Source of the DNA: an uncultured Arsenicibacter sp.
GTDB lineage: Bacteria > Bacteroidota > Bacteroidia > Cytophagales > Spirosomataceae
Direction of reading: 5' to 3'
Assembly (NCBI RefSeq): GCF_945952095.1
Contig: NZ_CAMFHL010000134.1
Span: forward strand, 1 to 18,542
DNA: 18,542 bases
Shown here piece after piece: positions 14,437-18,542 of the stretch; position 1 is the first letter of the stretch; the number at the start of each line of letters is the position of its first letter. The notes beneath the pieces are model-generated. The model saw only the letters and a list, made by a program, of their open reading frames with translations, had not been told where the DNA came from and did not search any database. The position numbers were made by a program, and so were the translations under genes.

Positions 14437-16500
14437 ATGAGTATTCGACGGTTTGGGAAAAGCACTTTATTAGCTGGTTTTTTATCGCTTGGCGTCATTG
14501 GTGGTGTATTTGGGCAACTGAAACGGGAGATAAAAAAAACAACCCTCACCTCGGAGAATGGAACCAGTTATCTGGAGCCGGGCTACTTTATGTTCCCGAT
14601 TCAGCCGGGACAGGAAAACTCCCTGTCGGGTGGTCTGGGTGATTTGCGGGCTAATCACTTTCACGCCGGTCTCGACATCCGTACCGGCGGGCGGGAAGGC
14701 CTGAATGTATACGCCGCTGCCGATGGCTACATCTCCCGGATTGCCGTATTTACGGGGGGCTATGGTAATGTCATTTTTATCAAACACCCGAACGGCCTGA
14801 CCACCGTGTATGGTCACCTGAAAGAGCTGAAGGATACGCTGGGTGTATACCTGCGTGAGCAGCAATACCGCAAACAGACGTTCGAGATTGACCTGCGGCC
14901 TGCTCCGAATCAGTTTCCGGTCAAAAAAGGATATATTGTAGCGCTGTCGGGGAATACGGGCGGCTCCGGCGGTCCGCACCTGCATTTTGAGGTACGGGAC
15001 CCGAAAGATAACCTGATCAACCCGCTGCTGTATGACTTCAAGGAACTGAAAGATAGCCAGTCGCCGGTGATTGAGCGGATTGCCCTGAAAACGCTGACGA
15101 CCAGTTCACGCATTAACGGTGAATACCAGCGTGTTAATCTGGCGCCGGTTCGCCGTTCCGACGGCTCATACGGGATAAACCAGCCGATTACAGCCTCGGG
15201 TCTGGTCGGCATGGAAATTCTCGGTTATGACCGTACGGGCGGCTCGCCGTATAAAAACGGACTGAACTGCATCGAAATCAAGCTGGATGGCAAAGAGGTG
15301 TTTGCGTACAACATGGATACGTTTCCCAATGAGCTGACCCGCCTGATGAACATCCACGAAAACTATGAGGTGGAGCAGTTGTTCGGGTTGCGCTACCACC
15401 GCTGTTATGTGGCTGATGGCAACACGTTGCCGATTTACCGGACCGATGGCCGGCGCGGGCGCTTACCACTGTTTGATGGTCAGCCGCATGAGGTGGAAGT
15501 AACCCTGTTTGATGTCTATCAGAACCCGACGGTACTGCGGTTTACGCTGCAGCCCGAACCGGCAACGGTTGTGCAGGCAACGTCGGTGGTGCCGGGCAGT
15601 GCGGCAGAAGCGGCAACGATTACAGTAGACGAAAGTGTACTGAAGCTGGCCGTACGGAACTTCCGGACGACTGACGTACCGGTAGCCTTACTTTTTCACG
15701 GATCAAAAATTGACGAATTACCAGTAAGTTATATCCGGCAGAACCAGGGCATTTACCTGATTGATCTGAACAAACATATGCCGGATTCAATACAGGTGGG
15801 CCGCGGGGTGGTGGCTACCAATTTCCGGAAACGAATACTACCGGGCCGCCCGCAGGAATATGAAGGGGACGGAGTTAAGCTGAATTTTGACAGTAAAACG
15901 CTTTTTGACACCCTTTACCTGACAACGAGGCAGTTGCCGAACGGTATGCTGGAAATTAACCAGCCAACGATTCCGGTCAACGACTACTTGACGGTTACCT
16001 GGACGCCGGCGTATCCGGTTGCCGTTGATACGTCCCGTACGCGGGTGTATATGGTCAGTGGAGGGCGGAGCCGGTATGTAGGCGGTACCTGGAAAAACGG
16101 CCGGATTGAGTTCAGAACACGGGAGCTGGGGCGTTTTCAGTTGCAGACCGACGTGAATCCGCCGTCAATCAATATCCTGTCGGCTTCGGCAAACGGCATT
16201 TCGGCCCGTATCAGCGATGACCGCTCCGGTATCGGAACGTTCCGGGCGCTGGTCAACGGGGAATGGGTGCTGATGCAGTATGACTACAAACGGGCACTGA
16301 TCTGGTCGGACAAACTGTATCCGGACGAAGAATTTCCGGATGACGCTGAAGTGATCATTGAGGTGACAGACCGGTCTGGTAATGTCTCTACCAGCCGGAC
16401 GATCATCAGCAAGCCCAAACCGAAAGCAAAAGTCAAAGCAAAATCAACGGCTAAGAAAAAAGCGGCTCCGAAAGGAAAATCCAAAAAGCGCCGCCGGTAA
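14437..16500 (+). CDS. Exported M23-family metallopeptidase with basic C-terminal tail
   Basis: A 687-residue secreted peptidase of family M23 (lysostaphin/LytM type), expected to cut peptide cross-links in peptidoglycan or to act as a regulator. The signal peptide MSIRRFGKSTLLAGFLSLGV ends near GVFG (residue 26). The catalytic domain is near the N-terminus: HFHAGLDIRTG (74-84) gives His76 and Asp80, VYGHL gives His127, and GGPHLHFEV (178-186) gives His181 and His183, so all zinc and catalytic positions are present. About 460 residues of beta-rich sequence follow, of a kind found in large Bacteroidota M23 proteins. The last 29 residues (659-687) hold 16 Lys or Arg, ending KGKSKKRRR. It is followed 24 bp later by the bcp gene. 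The tail could bind anionic envelope polymers; that is inference. Confidence 0.92.
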   Translation: MSIRRFGKSTLLAGFLSLGVIGGVFGQLKREIKKTTLTSENGTSYLEPGYFMFPIQPGQENSLSGGLGDLRANHFHAGLDIRTGGREGLNVYAAADGYISRIAVFTGGYGNVIFIKHPNGLTTVYGHLKELKDTLGVYLREQQYRKQTFEIDLRPAPNQFPVKKGYIVALSGNTGGSGGPHLHFEVRDPKDNLINPLLYDFKELKDSQSPVIERIALKTLTTSSRINGEYQRVNLAPVRRSDGSYGINQPITASGLVGMEILGYDRTGGSPYKNGLNCIEIKLDGKEVFAYNMDTFPNELTRLMNIHENYEVEQLFGLRYHRCYVADGNTLPIYRTDGRRGRLPLFDGQPHEVEVTLFDVYQNPTVLRFTLQPEPATVVQATSVVPGSAAEAATITVDESVLKLAVRNFRTTDVPVALLFHGSKIDELPVSYIRQNQGIYLIDLNKHMPDSIQVGRGVVATNFRKRILPGRPQEYEGDGVKLNFDSKTLFDTLYLTTRQLPNGMLEINQPTIPVNDYLTVTWTPAYPVAVDTSRTRVYMVSGGRSRYVGGTWKNGRIEFRTRELGRFQLQTDVNPPSINILSASANGISARISDDRSGIGTFRALVNGEWVLMQYDYKRALIWSDKLYPDEEFPDDAEVIIEVTDRSGNVSTSRTIISKPKPKAKVKAKSTAKKKAAPKGKSKKRRR

Positions 16501-16524
16501 AAACAGGACTCAAACCAGTTGACT

Positions 16525-16974
16525 ATGAGTTTACAAGTTGGTGATATGGCGCCGGATTTTACGGCAAATGATCAGAACGGAAATGCAGTCCGTCTGTCAG
16601 ATTACCGGGGGAAAAAGGTTGTCCTCTATTTTTACCCCAAAGATGATACCCCCGGCTGTACGGCACAGGCCTGTAGCCTGCGGGATAATTACAGTGCGCT
16701 TCAGGCAGCTGGCTATGAGGTCATTGGCGTAAGCGTTGACGGCGAGAAAGCCCATCAGAAATTCATCAGCAAATACGAGCTTCCCTTTACGTTAATTTCC
16801 GACACCGACCAGAAAGTGGTGGAGGCGTATGGCGTATGGAAAGAAAAATCGATGTATGGCCGCACGTACATGGGAACTGTACGGACTACGTTTGTCATTG
16901 ATGAAGGTGGTGTGATTGCGCAAATCATCGGAAAGGTTGATACAAAAAAACACGCAGAACAAATTTTAACGTAA
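16525..16974 (+). CDS. bcp: Bcp-type thioredoxin-dependent peroxiredoxin
   Basis: A 149-residue peroxiredoxin of the BCP/PrxQ group, which reduces hydrogen peroxide and organic hydroperoxides with thioredoxin as reductant. The active site YPKDDTPGCTAQACSLRD has peroxidatic Cys45 and resolving Cys50, the same spacing and positions as E. coli Bcp. GVSVDGEKAHQKFISKYELP and the RTTFVIDEGG segment are also typical. ATG 16525 is chosen; an in-frame TTG two codons earlier is not needed. It is probably cotranscribed with the M23 gene upstream, and the transketolase gene follows after 48 bp with no terminator between. Confidence 0.95.
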   Translation: MSLQVGDMAPDFTANDQNGNAVRLSDYRGKKVVLYFYPKDDTPGCTAQACSLRDNYSALQAAGYEVIGVSVDGEKAHQKFISKYELPFTLISDTDQKVVEAYGVWKEKSMYGRTYMGTVRTTFVIDEGGVIAQIIGKVDTKKHAEQILT

Positions 16975-17022
16975 GTTGACAACCTCTTTTGAGGCCACTG
17001 TAAGGCTTGCAAACCTAAAACT

Positions 17023-17880
17023 ATGGAAATCCAACAACTCGAACAGATTGCTACACAGGTTCGGCGCGACATCGTTCGGATGGTTCATGCCGTAAATTCA
17101 GGCCATCCCGGCGGATCACTGGGCTGTACTGATTTTCTGGTAGCACTTTATTTTGATGTAATGCGTCTGAAAGAAGACGGGCAGGGCACGGTTATTTTTG
17201 ACATGGACGCAAAAGGCGAAGACGTTTTCTTCCTGTCTAACGGCCATATTTCACCGTTGTTTTACTCGGTACTGGCTCGTCGGGGTTATTTTCCGGTTGC
17301 TGAACTGGCTACGTTCCGGAAGCTGGACAGCCGTTTGCAGGGTCACCCGACAACGGCCGAGCACCTGCCGGGCATCCGGATTGCATCAGGTTCACTGGGT
17401 CAGGGTCTGTCAGTTGCCTGTGGTGCTGCCCTGGCCAAGCGTCTGAACGGCGATGACTCGCACGTATATGTCCTGATGGGAGATGGTGAGCAGCAGGAAG
17501 GTCAGGTTTGGGAGGGTGCTACTTTTGCCCCGCACCACAAACTGGGTAACCTGACGGCAGTTATTGACCTGAACGGTCAGCAGATCGATGGTCCGACCAG
17601 TCTGGTCATGAACAACCGCGATCTGGGCGAAAAATACAAGGCATTCGGCTGGAACGTGGAGCACATGGAAGGCAACAACATGGCCGATGTGGTAGCGAAA
17701 CTGAAAGCATCGCGTAAGGATGCCGACGTACCAACCCTGATTCTGATGCATACCGAAATGGGCTATGGCATCGACTACATGATGGGCAGTCACAAATGGC
17801 ATGGAGTTGCGCCGAACGATGAGCAGCTTGCCGTTGCCTTGAATCAATTACCACAAACTGTCGGACAGGAGGATTATTGA
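17023..17880 (+). CDS. Transketolase, N-terminal (TPP-binding) subunit
   Basis: A 285-residue protein equal to the N-terminal third of a full transketolase (about 660 residues), as found in organisms with split transketolases. It transfers two-carbon units in the pentose phosphate pathway, and needs a C-terminal subunit of about 310 residues. It shows NSGHPGGSLG (25-34), LQGHPTTAEH (105-114), GSLGQGLSVACGAA (123-136), and the TPP/Mg2+ motif GDGEQQEGQVWEGA (153-166) ending at Asn184 of IDLNGQQIDG. The C-terminal HKWHGVAPND is usual. The partner gene normally follows directly, but here an ATPase gene follows after 67 bp. The stop codon lies inside a degenerate 8-bp tandem repeat. GC of 17461-17700 is about 54% by hand count, in line with the rest of the window. 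Confidence 0.95.
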   Translation: MEIQQLEQIATQVRRDIVRMVHAVNSGHPGGSLGCTDFLVALYFDVMRLKEDGQGTVIFDMDAKGEDVFFLSNGHISPLFYSVLARRGYFPVAELATFRKLDSRLQGHPTTAEHLPGIRIASGSLGQGLSVACGAALAKRLNGDDSHVYVLMGDGEQQEGQVWEGATFAPHHKLGNLTAVIDLNGQQIDGPTSLVMNNRDLGEKYKAFGWNVEHMEGNNMADVVAKLKASRKDADVPTLILMHTEMGYGIDYMMGSHKWHGVAPNDEQLAVALNQLPQTVGQEDY

Positions 17881-17915
17881 GCCATTGAGTGAATGTGCGA
17901 TTGCGTGATTTAGCG
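17876..17915 (+). repeat. Degenerate 8-bp tandem repeat, five units
   Basis: Five consecutive octamers read ATTGAGCC, ATTGAGTG, AATGTGCG, ATTGCGTG and ATTTAGCG, followed by AAAT. They share the pattern ATTGnGnG. The first unit includes the TGA stop of the transketolase subunit. The array fills over half of the gap to the ATPase gene. No hairpin or promoter is obvious in it. Confidence 0.65.
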
Positions 17916-17947
17916 AAATCCCTGCTAGTAAAAGGCATCTGTAACGT

Positions 17948-18542
17948 ATGAAGATCAAGCGCCTTGTCATCGAAAATTTTAAGTCCATTGAACGGATTGA
18001 GCTCATTGAGCCTAATCCGTTTACGGTATTTGTCGGGCCGAACGGCGCCGGCAAATCTAATATTTTCGAGGCACTGGAGTTTGTGGCACTTAACTACCAG
18101 TTAGGACCTCAGGGAGCATTAAGTGTTATGGGCGGATGGGATTCTATTCAGAATCGCCAAAATAGCAACCAATTTAATGCTGTAATGGATTCCTCGGATT
18201 TCACGTTAATTATTGATCCCGCTAAAGCCCAAAAGATGGGGCTTCTTCATTTTGGTTTTTTTGCACCATCAGGAAAAGTAATTAGCCCCAGGGATTCACC
18301 TGATTACATGCAATTCATAGAAGCTTTCGCTCGCGTGTTTGTTAGGAATGAAGAACTTGTGAAAGTTGTCTTGAATGATAATCAGCGATTGTCACTTTCT
18401 GCTGGTAACCTCGAAAAGGTTCTAAAGCGGATTCTTGCTAACGACGTTCTGAAAAATGAAATTTTTGAGTGGCTGGAATTATTTGTGCCTGAGTTCAAGG
18501 GGATTGAGGTAATGTCAAACCCGTTTGACGGCAAAGAAACCC
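17948..18542 (+). CDS. AAA/SMC-like ATPase (RecF/OLD type), 3' end cut by window edge
   Basis: An open frame of 198 codons from the ATG at 17948 runs off the right edge. The opening MKIKRLVIENFKSIERIEL and VFVGPNGAGKSNIFEALEF (Walker A, residues 30-38, Lys36) is characteristic of single-chain AAA ATPases of the RecF/SMC-like group (AAA_15/AAA_21), which includes OLD nucleases and many defence-associated or toxin-associated ATPases. The Walker B and signature parts would be C-terminal and are beyond the window, so the subfamily cannot be given. Residues from about 55 on look unlike housekeeping members. GC of 18121-18360 is about 40% by hand count (97 of 240) against about 54% in the neighbouring transketolase gene, which suggests acquisition from elsewhere. 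It has no coding overlap with its neighbour. Confidence 0.85.
   Translation, partial: MKIKRLVIENFKSIERIELIEPNPFTVFVGPNGAGKSNIFEALEFVALNYQLGPQGALSVMGGWDSIQNRQNSNQFNAVMDSSDFTLIIDPAKAQKMGLLHFGFFAPSGKVISPRDSPDYMQFIEAFARVFVRNEELVKVVLNDNQRLSLSAGNLEKVLKRILANDVLKNEIFEWLELFVPEFKGIEVMSNPFDGKET

Noticed and set aside
1..18542. tRNA, rRNA, CRISPR array, insertion sequence or phage genes
   Set aside because: No cloverleaf, spaced direct repeats, transposase or integrase sequence was seen on either strand.

Overview
The window reads as chromosome of a Bacteroidota member, most likely order Cytophagales and near Spirosoma. The basis is about 50-54% GC in coding DNA, start codons without strong Shine-Dalgarno sequences, one clear Bacteroidota-type promoter (TAGATTTG with an upstream TTCG, 13686-13717), many lipoprotein-type signal sequences, a DUF1800/DUF1501 pair, and separately encoded transketolase halves. 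No rRNA, tRNA, CRISPR array, insertion sequence or phage gene was seen. The genus is an inference from gene content.

Layout. A GH88-type unsaturated glucuronyl hydrolase runs off the left edge (minus strand). Divergent from it is an exported DUF2911 protein, which converges on a YgiQ-type radical SAM protein. Next is a minus-strand run of three genes: a lipoprotein-like formylglycine-generating enzyme homologue (6597 down to 5650), a lipoprotein intradiol ring-cleavage dioxygenase and a pirin-like bicupin, ended by a strong terminator at 4043-4082. Divergent from this run are DUF1800 and Tat-exported DUF1501, ended by a bidirectional terminator shared with a small CsbD-family gene. A LolD-like ABC ATPase (minus) is then divergent from sucC (plus). 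sucC converges on an M48 lipoprotein metallopeptidase. The right part is a plus-strand series: FAH-family hydrolase, M23 peptidase, Bcp-type peroxiredoxin, transketolase N-terminal subunit, and the start of a lower-GC AAA/SMC-like ATPase cut by the right edge.

How the genes relate. Most genes are housekeeping: TCA cycle, pentose phosphate pathway, envelope biogenesis and peroxide defence. The less ordinary block is 4115-9966, five genes on two divergent arms. It pairs an FGE homologue with both catalytic cysteines, an iron dioxygenase with all four expected ligands, a pirin-like protein that appears to have lost its metal ligands, and the DUF1800/DUF1501 pair, whose DUF1501 member carries a C-terminal beta-sheet module. 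No sulfatase lies in the window to act as the FGE substrate. A second point of interest is the right edge, where a GC-poor ATPase sits where the transketolase C-terminal subunit is usually found, just after a degenerate 8-bp tandem repeat that begins inside the stop codon.

The intergenic regions are rich in hairpins: four strong terminators, a palindrome of the REP type that probably also ends ygiQ, a three-part inverted repeat between sucC and the M48 gene, and the 8-bp tandem array. I found no convincing new multi-gene system such as a defence island or secretion locus. The strongest leads are the FGE/dioxygenase/DUF1501 neighbourhood and the right-edge ATPase.
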